Shown here in pieces: positions 10,975 to 21,398 of a DNA stretch of 64,000 nucleotides. The notes under the pieces were generated by a model. It had not been told where the DNA came from. It saw only the letters and a list, made by a program, of their open reading frames with translations, and did no database searches. Source of the stretch: Saccopteryx bilineata (lineage: Eukaryota > Chordata > Mammalia > Chiroptera > Emballonuridae); assembly GCF_036850765.1 (NCBI RefSeq), contig NC_089492.1:70122982-70186981 (forward strand), written 5' to 3'. Made by a program: the position numbers and the translations under genes. The first letter of the stretch is position 1. Each line of letters begins with the position of its first letter.

Positions 10975-12235
10975 TTAAACTTGTTTATTATGATATAGTT
11001 ACACACTATAAAAGTCACCCATTTAAGGTATGAAATTTAATGGTCTTAGTATATTCAAGGAGTTGTGCTCCCATCACCACAATCTTAATTTACAATATTT
11101 TTATCACCCCCAAAGAAATCCCATATTCGTTAAGGAATTATTCCTTTTCCTCTCCCTCCCCAACCCAAGACAACCATTAATCTACTTTTTTCTGTTTCAT
11201 TTGAGTGGAATCATACAATATGTGCTCTAGTTTCATTCATTTAGTGTAATGTTTTCAAGATTCATCTGTGTTGTAACATGTCAGTATATACCTTCTAATT
11301 ATCAAACAAAGTCCCATTGTATGGATATACCAAATATATTTATCCATTCATCCATGGATGGATATTTAGAATATCCATATTTTGAGCTATTATGAATAAT
11401 ATTGCTGTGAACATTCATTTAGAAGTTTTTGCATGGACATGTGTTTTCATTACTCTAGGCATGAAATTGCTGGGTCAGGTGCTAACTCTATGTTGACATT
11501 TTAAAGAACTACCAAACAGTTATTCATTTTGCATCCTCACCAGCAATATCTCCACATCCTCACCAACACATGTTATTCTTTGTCTTTTTGATGAAAGCCA
11601 GCCTCGTGGGTATAAAGTAGTACCTCAGTCTAATTTTGATTTGCACTTCCCTAATAGTTAATGATGTTGAGCATCATTTCATGTGCTTATTGGCCATTTA
11701 TATATCTTCTTTGAAGAAATGTGTATCCATATCCTTTGCCCAATTCTTAATTGGGTAATTTAACACTTTATTAATGAGTTGTAAGCTCTTATATGTTCTG
11801 GATACAAGTCCCATATTAGAGATATAATTTGGAAATATTTTATTTCATTCTGTGTGTTGTCTTTTTGCCCTCTTGATATATTTTTTTTTAATTTTGTACT
11901 GTATTATTAGCAGCACAAAAGCTTTTAATTTTGATATAATTCAGTGTATCTATTTTTTCTTGTGTTTTTTTGGTCTCACATCTAAGAAGCCATTGCCTGA
12001 TCCAAGCTCACAAAAGTTTATGCCTGTTTTAATCTAAAAATTTTATAGTTTTAGTTATTACATTTAGGTCTACGATTGATCCATTCTGAGTTAATTTTTA
12101 TGGATGATAAAAGGAAGGGATCCAAGTTCATTCTTTTGCATGTGATATCCAGTTATCCCAGCACCCTTTGTTGAAAAGAGTGTTTTGTTCTTTCCCTGTT
12201 GAATTGTCTTGGCACTGTCCTCATGTCTTTGAATA
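10975..12235 (-). mobile_element. L1M fossil: end of ORF2 and 3' region
   Basis: About 1.26 kb is the reverse complement of an old L1M element. Diagnostic plus-strand segments in order are 'tgaataatattgctgtgaac' (11393), 'gaaattgctgggtcaggtgc' (11462), 'tgatgttgagcatcatttca' (11662), 'tattggccatttatatatct' (11689), 'tggatacaagtcccatatta' (11799), 'aagaagccattgcctgatcc' (11983) and 'cccagcaccctttgttgaaa' (12157). On the minus strand this corresponds to the C-terminal part of the ORF2 endonuclease/reverse transcriptase and the 3' UTR. Many stops and indels make it non-functional. No target duplication could be placed. Confidence 0.88.
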
Positions 12236-12364
12236 TTAAATGACACAAAAAGATAAGATAAGAAGATTTTCGTAGATTAAACGATTCACTGAGAACCAGA
12301 TAAGGTAGCTATGTATGCTAAATACTGTCAATGTCCCAGAGCAATTTTAAAACCTAATTCAGCA

Positions 12365-13065
12365 CCCATTGGAACAATTAAGTACTTTGTGAGTACTCAG
12401 TTCTGAGATAGAAAGGTAAATTGACCATAATTACTATCCAATCTCTCAGTCCATCTGGGAAGACAGATAGGAAAGCCAACAAATGCAGCAATATGGTAAA
12501 AGCTCTAATAGAGATAGTGCGGGGTTGCACAAAATTAGATTCATAGTTGTGAGTATAAGAAACACAGAGTTTAATTCTCATATTATTTGTCATATTCTTG
12601 TTATTATTTTGTATCCTTACTTATAATTTATATCTTATGTAATAATTGCTTGTAATTTAACCTATTTTTGTCCACCCCTGTACAAGGCAAAATGAAAACA
12701 ATAGCAGCCCAGTTGCTTAACTCTGCCTGGCAGGAAATGTGAGCTCAGCCATGAAGTGGGGAAGGGCACTCCTAGAGGAAGGGGAAGGGCAGTGGAGTGG
12801 AGGGAACGAAGCCTCAGTTGGAATCTCATTTGACTGGAGGCTTGGAATGTGTGTGCAATGTGGAGGGTAGTTGAAGATACGATGGAAAGGCAATGAAATG
12901 GTCTAGAACTCTGCATGCCCTCTTGGGGAGTCTGGGCCATAGTTTGTGGGTAAGAGGTAGCCACCGAAGGACCTTAGGCAGAGGTGGCTTAGTGAATAGC
13001 TGGTAGGTTCTGAGTCTTCTTTGGGAATATCCTTTGGCAAGAGGTGGTCCAGGTCTGGCATCACT
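12365..13065 (-). mobile_element. LINE-2 fossil fragment
   Basis: Plus-strand words such as 'ctgggaagacagataggaaag', 'ggtaaaagctctaatagagatag', 'aagggcactcctagaggaag' and 'taccaccgaaggaccttaggcag'-like sequence follow the reverse complement of the LINE-2 3' region in the expected order. Short minus-strand frames at 12662-13097 lie within it. Confidence 0.5.
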
Positions 13066-13720
13066 GGCCAAGAATTATAGGCCTTTATTCTCTCCATGCC
13101 TCACATGCTTACATTTCTCCTTAAGTAGGAAATTTTCCACTTGAAGGGTCCCAATCACAGCCCAAGCTCCATTCTTTATACTGGATCTCTGACCCAATAA
13201 AAATGAAAACCTAAATGAGATAAAATATCTTCTCCAGACATTCCCAGTAGTTCATCAGAGGCCAGGCAACTCTTATCAGTCCTCTTATCGGTTACCCTTA
13301 GGAGAAAGGGAGTCCCTCTTGGAACTATAGGAGCTCCGTAGCTCCGGAAACCCCACAGCTGACTCTCATAGTCACCAAAGCATCGTTCATCGGCAATCCT
13401 GGGACAGTCCAGGAAGCAGAAACAGCATTCTTCCTACAATAATGGACTTGGGACACAAACACCTACCTGTCACTCTGTACCCCATATACCATCTATGTAT
13501 TCAAACACCTTAATGATACTTAATGACTTCTAGTTAAGATGTGTGTGTAGCGGGGAGATGTTCTAACTGAAAAACTTTTTTAAGAAAAGAATCTGTAATG
13601 TCTGACCTGAGTCCCAAGAAGGAAAGTCTGAGCTCTGGTATTTGTTAACCAGAGCAAGAAAATGTTCCCAAACACTGTGAGATATAAATAAGATGTTGAA
13701 TATTAATGGGAAGGGAGGTA
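13066..13720. other. Unassigned non-coding stretch
   Basis: No convincing repeat, coding or RNA feature. Confidence 0.4.
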
Positions 13721-13724
13721 GCAT

Positions 13725-13950
13725 TGCAGTTGAGTACTAGAGCAAAGTCAGACAAACCCTGTCTATGTCTGTCACTCACCAGCTATGTCATCTTGCGCAA
13801 GTCCCTTCTCGCAGCTTTAGCTCACTGGTCTGTAAAATAAGGGCAATAATAACACCAACTTCATAAAGCCAGTATGGGGATTAAATGACATAATCTGTGG
13901 AAAAGGCTTTGCTAGCCGGCCCAAATTAAGTGCTCAGTAAATGATCCATG
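13725..13950 (+). repeat. MIR SINE
   Basis: Near-complete MIR: cattgcagttgagtactagagc head, 'tcactcaccagctatgtcat', 'cgcaagtcccttctcgcagc', 'ctggtctgtaaaataagggc', 'ataataacaccaacttcata', 'ggattaaatgacataatc', and the 'aagtgctcagtaaatga' end. Confidence 0.85.
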
Positions 13951-15334
13951 TTATTTCTCTTCAGAAATCAATAGACATGCAGTACACTGAAAATAAACAT
14001 GTATATTCATTGCGTGTAAAACCTTCTGTATTGAGTCCCTGGCCCAACCACACAGCTATGACATTCACTTTCAGCAACGTGTGTTAACTTCTGAGGAAAT
14101 TACACTGTTCTTACATCTGTCTAAAGGATGTTTCAAAAACGTTATACTGTGAAAGGAACTCAGCTACATTTGTGTCTTAGGGGAAAAAGCTCCCAGACTG
14201 AGAGACCTGACCAGAACTAGCGTTCGCTGGTCCATGGATTCTCCAGAAAAGTCATCTTTGGTCGCAATTACTACACAGGGATGGACGTAACTTGTATAAT
14301 TAAGGAAAGGATACATTACCAGAAAGTTATGATGATAGAAAAGGGAAATGATATATAATTAACCTTCCCAACAGTTAACATCAGTAGTCACCTAAGACTC
14401 TTTTCACGGAACTGTTCATTTAAAATTCATCCAGTTTTCTTGCGGCATGTTCTTAAATATTTAATTTGCTTGCCTGAAGATAAAGTGATTTCCTCTATTT
14501 TTTAATTTTTGTGGAACTGTAGATCCCTACTTTTACCTTATCAACACTCAAAACTGTATTTTGTTAAATGAATTGATTTTGAAAGGTGCAGATTTTACTC
14601 TGGATTCTCTGTACAGAAACTTGTATCTGATAAATATTAATTATGAGGAGTCCAGCCTAAGTTGCTGTGTTTTTGGAGGATGGACTTGAGATGGGGATTT
14701 TCAGTAGCAGGACTCGGTGAGGGGGGGATAGGGCAGGCCAGGTAGGGATAGAGGAGGAACAGAGACCAGGGAGACCTGGGGGCTGAGCCAGTGCAAATGA
14801 AAGGATGTTGGTAGATTTGGTTTGGGGGAGGTCTAGCCATGGTCAAAAGGCAGGCATTCCGGGAGAAAGGTAGAACAGAATATTTGATATAATATTATAA
14901 AGAGAAAGCTCAGGTCCTGACAGCTAAGAGGTAAGTAAGCCTGTGCATGTAATCACTACAATCTTCAGGGAGGTCCAGGAGCAGAAAATGAAGCAGGGAG
15001 GTAGGTGGCACCAGGAAGATCTCGCGGCAGGCGCCTGCATCTCAGACCAGAGGACGAGGGCACAAGATCTGACTTCAGTCACTGAAGGTCTCAGATGGAA
15101 GTTACAGTCGCAGTTCTGATGAGCCAGGCAGAAAACATCAGTCAGGAGGTCAGAGGAGGAACATGGCACAGGGAGAGAAGTCCAGAGCTGGGCACTGGGG
15201 TTCAGGGGCAGAGCAGACAAAGTTGCAAGGCTCGAGCAAGCTCTTGAGTCACTAAGGTACTGGCTAGGGAACCCTGACCAGGACCAGCATGAGCCCTAAT
15301 CTAGGGAGGCCGTATCCATGGGTAAAAGTTAAGT
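13951..15334. other. Unassigned non-coding stretch
   Basis: AT-rich to about 14630, then GC-richer sequence (14640-15240) with purine-rich plus-strand runs and two short minus-strand frames (69 and 98 codons). The purine-rich part may be a LINE-2 or LTR remnant, but I could not match it. Confidence 0.35.
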
Positions 15335-15523
15335 CAGGGTTTCTTACCCTCAGTATTCTTGATATTTTTATCTTTGTTATGGGGGTTGTCCTGTGCATTG
15401 TAGAATGCTAAGCAGCATCCTTGGCCTCTAGCAATTAGCATTCAGTCACCACGATCAAAAATGTCTCCAGCCATTACTAAGTGTCCCCTGGGAGGCAAAG
15501 TTTTCCCTGGCCCAGACCACTAG
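15335..15523 (-). mobile_element. MER5A-type hAT MITE
   Basis: The plus strand reads the reverse complement of MER5A: cagggtttcttaccctcag end, 'gttgtcctgtgcattgtaga', 'agcagcatccttggcctcta', 'atcaaaaatgtctccagcca', 'tgtcccctgggaggcaaa' and an 'accactag' end. The remaining terminal repeats are the cagggttt.../...accactag ends. No 8 bp target duplication survives. Confidence 0.82.
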
Positions 15524-15576
15524 GCTAGAGTGGGCAAGGCCCCCAAAGTTTGAGGAATGCAAGGTGGGAAGTTAAG

Positions 15577-15657
15577 TATAATGCTCACAAAAATTAGGGG
15601 ATATTTTATTGCTTCATATTTATTTTGAAATATCCCCTAATTTTTGTGAGCAGTGTA
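15577..15657. mobile_element. Mariner-like palindromic MITE (81 bp)
   Basis: Two near-perfect inverted arms (about 24-27 bp sharing tgctcacaaaaattagggg and its extension) flank a spacer of about 20 bp. Each arm is bounded by TA (15577-15578 and 15656-15657), as expected from Tc1/mariner target duplication. Size and layout resemble MADE1-type MITEs, but the sequence differs from MADE1. It has no coding capacity. Confidence 0.8.
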
Positions 15658-17144
15658 GATGATTGGGCATCCGGGGCTTCTGTTTCGGTGTCATCATTGT
15701 TTATTGTTTGTTTGTTTTTATTCTCCCTCTCTGGCCTTTCTAGATAAAGTTCCTTTTTGTTCTTAAGCCCAGATTATTTCCTTTCGTATTTGGCCCTGTT
15801 CTGGATTCTTCAGTGGTGTGCTAGTAGGAAATAAATACAGAATTCAGTGTGGGCCCTAAAAATTCTTTGTACCTACATAATTTAGAAAGTTCTGATTACA
15901 AATATATTGGTTTGTTCACTTCATATAAGTACCTAGTTGAGGGACATTCTGGTCAGAGGCCTTGCTGGCCGGTTCACACACAGGTATGTTTGGTGAGGCA
16001 CCCGCCCTGCTTAGCCGGGTCTGTGACGCTCACGGCCAGTCACTTCCTGTCTCTGTGATGTCAGCTCAGGCAGGTTCAGAATATTCCTCCCACTAACTTA
16101 AATTTAATGCTTGAAATGGCCATGGGTCAGGTGGCAGTGGTGACAAGTCTAGGTCATGCTGCCCATTAGTGGAAGTTTACATCACCTTCCTCCTCAGTCA
16201 TTTCTCACAATTGTCCATCATTAATGAATGAAAGACGGACACAAAAGGTATTAAGTTTTAGCATCTTTCCTGGCCCAAGTATGTTCACATCTCAGCATCT
16301 GCTGCGTGAATTCTTTGTTAGATAAGAACCAGCCACTCAGTGACTGCCCTCTTGAGCTGACCATCATGAAAATTCCCTAACCTGTGTTGTCCCATCCGGG
16401 CCTGCCATCTACACCTGTATCTTCACCTGGGTGGTGAAAATTGCCAAGTCTTTATTAGAGTGGGAAAAAGTATAATCTAACCCAGTCTTGCCAACTGCAA
16501 TTAATAGGTTGTCAAAGATCTTCATGAAATCCCAGTAAAAGCCCTACTGAGGCTATCTGGGCCTCCTGAGGAGAACTTGATCCAAATTTAGTATTTAATT
16601 ATTCATTCATGTTCTTATTAGCATATATCATGTAGGGATGGATCCAGAACCCCTCCATAGAGAAGGCATATAGCGATTTTAGTTAAATTGATTGTTTTTG
16701 ATGTGACATGGCTTTCAGAGTACTGATAGAAATTGGGAAGAAGGAGCTAAAGCCTGCCCAAGCCATTCTCAGCGGTATTAAATCTTATTATAAGGGTAGT
16801 ATCTGGGATGTTAGGTAAAAATGTTTTCTACTTATCAACTATTTTGAGCTTTGAGCTGATCAGTTTCACTTTATTTTTCCGAAGGTTATTCATCTTTACA
16901 ATTAACTTTGTACCTAAGAACTTTAAGACCTAAACTATGAAACAATAAACTAAACTACATTTTTGTGCTAAAACAATTATTTAAAGTATAAACCAGATGA
17001 GTCATTCATCCCAAGATCTGAGCTGCCATTGATACAAGACAAGAAAATCAGTGAGAAAGTCAGGAATTCAGAGTGGTGGTCTTGTAAAGCTGCTGAAATT
17101 CTTAAAAGGTGTATCATGTAAGTCAGCTTGTGAGTTATACTCAA
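15658..17144. other. Unassigned non-coding stretch
   Basis: AT-rich, without recognisable repeats. The few short frames have no domain. Nothing regulatory can be claimed from sequence alone. Confidence 0.4.
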
Positions 17145-17400
17145 TATTAGCAATAATGAAAGTAATACATTTTCAAGGGCTTATTACATGCTACTGTACC
17201 AAGGGTTTTTACATGCATTTTTCATTAAATCCTTTATAACCCTATGAGATTCTTACTGTCATTATCCCCATTTTATAAATAAGAAAACTGAAGCATCCAG
17301 ACCAACTTGCCAAAGGTCAGTCACAGGGTGAGTGGGCTGTGAAGCCAGCACGTCAGCCCCAGCAGCCTGACTACAGTCTGCACTTGCCACGAGGACACTG
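17145..17400 (-). repeat. MIR SINE
   Basis: The plus strand reads MIR reversed: 'gggcttattacatgctactg', 'ttacatgcatttttcattaa', 'ataaccctatgagattctta', 'ttatccccattttataaata', 'aaggtcagtcacagggtgag'. Nearly full length. Confidence 0.85.
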
Positions 17401-17504
17401 CTCTGTCTGTTTTTCTTCAGGTGAACCAAAGAAGATTATTTCTGCAGTTTTATTCACCACTCCTTTTTCACATTTATCTCACCGTCTGTCATTACAGTAA
17501 TATG

Positions 17505-17752
17505 TAAAATAAAAAATTCATTAATGTACAACACAGTGACTGTAGTTAATAACACTGTATTGCATATTTGAAAGTTGCTAAGATACTAAATCTAAAAAGC
17601 TCTCATCACACAAAAACATTCTGTAATTATGTATGGTGACGGATTCTAACTAACTTATTGTGATGATCATTTCACAATATCTACAGATGTTGAATCATTA
17701 GGTTGTACACCTGAAACCAATAAATTGTATGTCATTATATCTCAATTTTTAA
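17505..17752 (+). mobile_element. L1 3' end fragment
   Basis: Typical L1MA-type 3' UTR in sense: 'cagtgactgtagttaataac', 'tttgaaagttgctaagatac', 'gatcatttcacaatatctac', 'gttgtacacctgaaaccaat' and 'tatctcaatttttaaaa'. The LINE is 5' truncated. Confidence 0.9.
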
Positions 17753-19434
17753 AATCATGTTAACAAGCAGATGAGAGCATTCTCATGCCCTAATAAACAT
17801 TTTTATTACCCTGAGTTATACTGGGCAGTATGTTTAGGGCAACACCAAACTACAAATATAAGAACGTGAGATATTAATGATAATGTTCAGTATTAATTGG
17901 CTGAAGGGCCTCCTGGATGGAGACGGGCTGAAATTCTCCATCAGTGTGGCTCAGGGCATCCACTCTCCATTGGGCTCTAGAAGCAGAGAGCAACCCAGAC
18001 CCCGTTTGCTTAGGAAAGAGAAAGGGGAGTAGCCCGTTAACAACTGCTGAGCTTTAAGCACCTGAGGTCACCATGAGGAGAGATGTCAAGGGACAAGAGA
18101 AGTCTCAGCTCATCCCTAGTGCTGATTCCAAGTAGGGAACTGCCACACACATCACACGTCCCTTTCTGCCCTCAGACAAGTTCCCTCAAATGGAAGAGAG
18201 TGAAGAGAACCTTTTACCTGCCTCCTTGGTTTTCCACACCCCCTGAGGCAGAGAAGGGACAGGGAAGGAGAGCCCTCCCCTGCGAGGGGTCAGGGCCTCC
18301 AAATCTCCCTTCTCTACCTGGAACAGACAGCACCTGAAAACCCAGTCCTTCAGGGGCTAGCCCAGCTGACATCTGGAGCTAGTGGTGGACCCTAAATAAA
18401 AGAGCAAGTGTAGGCAAGGTCAAACGCATTCAGATCCTGGGTTTGAACAAATGCTACGTGTTTCCAGGCTGCCAGTTTTAGACCCCTGTCATAAGCTCCC
18501 CTAATGACAAGGCTCAGGCATTCCTTCAGAGCAGGAACAGTTTGCCCTGAGAGGAACTGGGCCTCTCCCTCAGGCCCAAGCTGTGTGCATGGATTTATAA
18601 AAGCATGTTATTTATCCTCCCTGTAAGTAAATAGATATTTAAAAAACACAGATGTGTGACCTGACTTGTGACTCACAGCAAACAATCCAGTTGCCACCCC
18701 TCAGCCCTGGAGCAAAAGCACACAACCTCTATGCCTCCTTCCCTCCCCGCCCCCAGCCTTTTATTAATAAAAGGAACAGTGAAAATTAAGTGGCTGTTTG
18801 AATGAACATTTTAAAAATTGACCTCAGGTGAGATTATCCAGTTAGGCCATATGTCAGCCTACAGAATGTCAGGCTGCCCTTCTTTAAAAACCATTTTGTT
18901 ATTTCCTGTGTGTTTGAAAACACACTGCTCTCTTTATTCACCCTCATCCTTATTTATATATGTTTGGTTTGTGTGGGCACCTGGCTCTCAGGAGGATGCT
19001 ACCAGCCCCACTGGTGAATATTTTTGGCTTTTCAATGTGGGACTCCTCGGTCACAGCATCTCATTGTGTTTCTAGGCTGCTGCTAACCTTTACAGACCTC
19101 TGTTGGGTGGGGCTTGGGGGATGGGTCTGAGAGAGATGAATCTAACATGGCCGAGAAGAGGGTTCTGGGGGGATAGTTGTGACAAACAGTTCAGAGATCA
19201 GTGTGTGTTCATCCAGGTTCTGGAAATCAGTTCTAGATCATGGCCTCAGGTGAAATGCCTTCGTAGGGAGAGACCTTCACCACCCCCCTCACCTGCCAAG
19301 CCAGCTGAGCAACCTTGGATGTAAGCTCTACATCCCCAACTGGGAAATGACAGACTGTTGAAGGACTTCTGAGTTTCTTTCCTCATTTTAACAGTCCTAT
19401 GACCCTATTGTTTGTCCTTAGATCTTACATGTGT
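17753..19434. other. Unassigned non-coding stretch
   Basis: Repeat-poor. Contains a perfect 18 bp palindrome at 18757-18774 and a C-rich run just before it. Short plus-strand frames (18083, 18818, 19103) have no recognisable domain. It could include conserved regulatory sequence, but single-sequence reading cannot show that. Confidence 0.4.
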
Positions 19435-19697
19435 CGGTGACTTTCAACCTTTTTCATCTCATGGCACATAAACTAATTGCTAAAATTCTGTGGCACACCG
19501 AACATATATTTTTTTGCTGATCTAACAACAAAATAGGTATAATTTTGATTCATTTACACCTGACAGCTATTGTTGTGTCATCTGTTGTAATTTTTTTTTA
19601 TTTGACAATCTAAGGGAAAAGAGGTCAGTGCCCCTGATTAAACAGTCAGGTATTATATGTTTAAGAAATTCTTGCAGCACACCAGTTGAAATTGCTG
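19435..19697 (+). mobile_element. Non-autonomous hAT MITE, copy 1
   Basis: A 263 bp element with inverted ends cggtgactttcaacc (left) and agttgaaattgctg (right). Flanking octamers acatgtgt and atgtatgt match at 5 of 8 positions, a decayed 8 bp target duplication. The interior (gcacaccg, aataggtataattttgattc, atttgacaatctaagggaaa) aligns along its whole length with the inverted copy at 36509-36768. No transposase frame, so it was mobilised in trans. Confidence 0.85.
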
Positions 19698-20036
19698 ATG
19701 TATGTATGTGATTTAAATGGAATAGATATCAGGTGATTCACTGAAAAAGTGAAAACCATCTAAAGCAAAGAAGGTGAATTTATTTCATTAAATCGGCATT
19801 GCTCCAGGACACTGAGGAATTCTCATATTAGTTCATTGAAGTAGCATCTCTCTTCCTCTTTTTACAGAGCACCTATGCCAGTGAGGCAAGTTCCTAGCAG
19901 TGAAATAGTCAGTGCTACATAAATGAAAAGCTCAACAGACTGCTGAAGAATGTTGTGCTTGTTGTCATTTTAGCCTTGCGTATTTACAGCAGCTGCTAAG
20001 GTCTTTTGTGAACCAGTGTAATTTGCCACTTGGCAA
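19698..20036. other. Unassigned non-coding stretch
   Basis: No recognisable repeat, gene or RNA. Confidence 0.4.
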
Positions 20037-20279
20037 GTGAGACAGTAAGAATTCTTTGACTTGGAGTGTACTGGGGCAGGGGATGAATGTTCCTTGACCC
20101 TCTTTGGAACTGGGAATGATGGAGCTTATGAATTGAGAATTGAGGTGTAGGGACTCACAGGCGAGACAGTAAGATTCTTTGACTTGGAGCTTACAGGGGA
20201 AGGGATGGACGTTCCTTGACCCTCTTTGGAACTGGGAATGATGGAGCTTATGAGAGAATTGAGGTGTAGGGACTCACAG
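20037..20279 (+). repeat. Direct tandem duplication, two units of about 120 bp
   Basis: Unit 1 (20037-20160, 124 bp) and unit 2 (20161-20279, 119 bp) are adjacent and differ by a few substitutions and three small deletions. Shared blocks include ttctttgacttggag, gttccttgaccctctttgga, actgggaatgatggagctta and gaggtgtagggactcacag. A minus-strand frame that spans it repeats for this reason and is not a gene. Confidence 0.97.
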
Positions 20280-20569
20280 GCTGAGTCATTCGAAGCAGCT
20301 TCCAGGGGCAGGAAGCCAGGGGCCCATGCATTCAATGTATCCCCTTAGGAAAGTCACCCACATTGTCTCCAGTTCTTGATTTTTAAACTTGGTTTTATAA
20401 GAAGTATTGACCCAAATAATTGTTGCCATGTTTTATTTTCCCAAGAACTCCCAGAAACCTTGATTTTTAAAAAGTGAAAAATGAACATACAATATGGTTG
20501 TATTATTAGAAATACTATTAAAAAGTGTGTGTCTGCATGTACAGGCATGCTTAAAATATCTGATTTACT
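20280..20569. other. Unassigned non-coding stretch
   Basis: No recognisable feature beyond AT-rich unique sequence. Confidence 0.4.
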
Positions 20570-20577
20570 TCTTAGAG

Positions 20578-21390
20578 CAGGCATGGCCAACATATGGCGC
20601 GGGCGGGATCTGGCCGGCACAATGAGTTTATGAGGCCCGCAATTAAATTTTTAATATTCTCCGCTACTTTAAAATCTCAGCTACTCAGAAGCAGAAGCGT
20701 CTTTGATTATTGGAAATCGAGATATTTAAGAAGATAATGATACACGGATAAGAATTCCGCGTGTGACTAATCTAGGGTTAACTTCCAAAAATTGGTCGAA
20801 TGGATTTGCGATACTTCTTTATTTTTTAAAAAAAATTCCATTATAAAGATTTAAACTTTTGTACTCATCTGTACTCAATATGAACTGTTTGATGTTTAGC
20901 GGTGATGTGAAACCCACATTCTTTTAGGCAGAGTTTGCCAGTGTGCACCCAAGTTCAAACAATTCGTTATTTTTGTGGTCAAATGTACTGAATGAATCAA
21001 GTGGCATTGTAGCATAGACAATAGCTGCAGTTGATAACTGAAAACATGTCCAGGCTGTTTGTAAAACGAAATAGTTGTTTGATTTGTGATATAACCCCTT
21101 CAAGCTCATTCTATTAATTAAATATTATTTCAATTGATTGCATTACAGTTTGGATATTTATAAGGTATGTAATTATATTTTTATTAAAATACATTTTTAT
21201 TAAAATAATATTGTATATTAAAATTTTTTCACTCACATTTATTCATAAACAAATTACATAATAAAATTTTGTTTATTTAAACGAATCGTTTTTGTATTTA
21301 ACATTTTTTAATTTTAATATTTCTTCCGGCCCGTGAAAAAGGTTTTCTTTCTAATCTGGCCCCAGGCGCAAAAACTGTTGGCCATGCCTG
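20578..21390. mobile_element. Non-autonomous hAT-type DNA transposon (813 bp)
   Basis: The ends are a perfect 15 bp inverted repeat, caggcatggccaaca at 20578 and its complement ending at 21390. GC-rich subterminal sequence (ggcgcgggcgggatctggcc and cggcccg...tctggcccc) lies inside each end. Flanking octamers are tcttagag (20570-20577) and tcttagac (21391-21398), 7 of 8 identical. Eight-base duplications with a CAG start are characteristic of the hAT superfamily. The interior is AT-rich with no transposase frame, so it depended on a partner elsewhere. The exact family is not one I can name. Confidence 0.9.
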
Positions 21391-21398
21391 TCTTAGAC

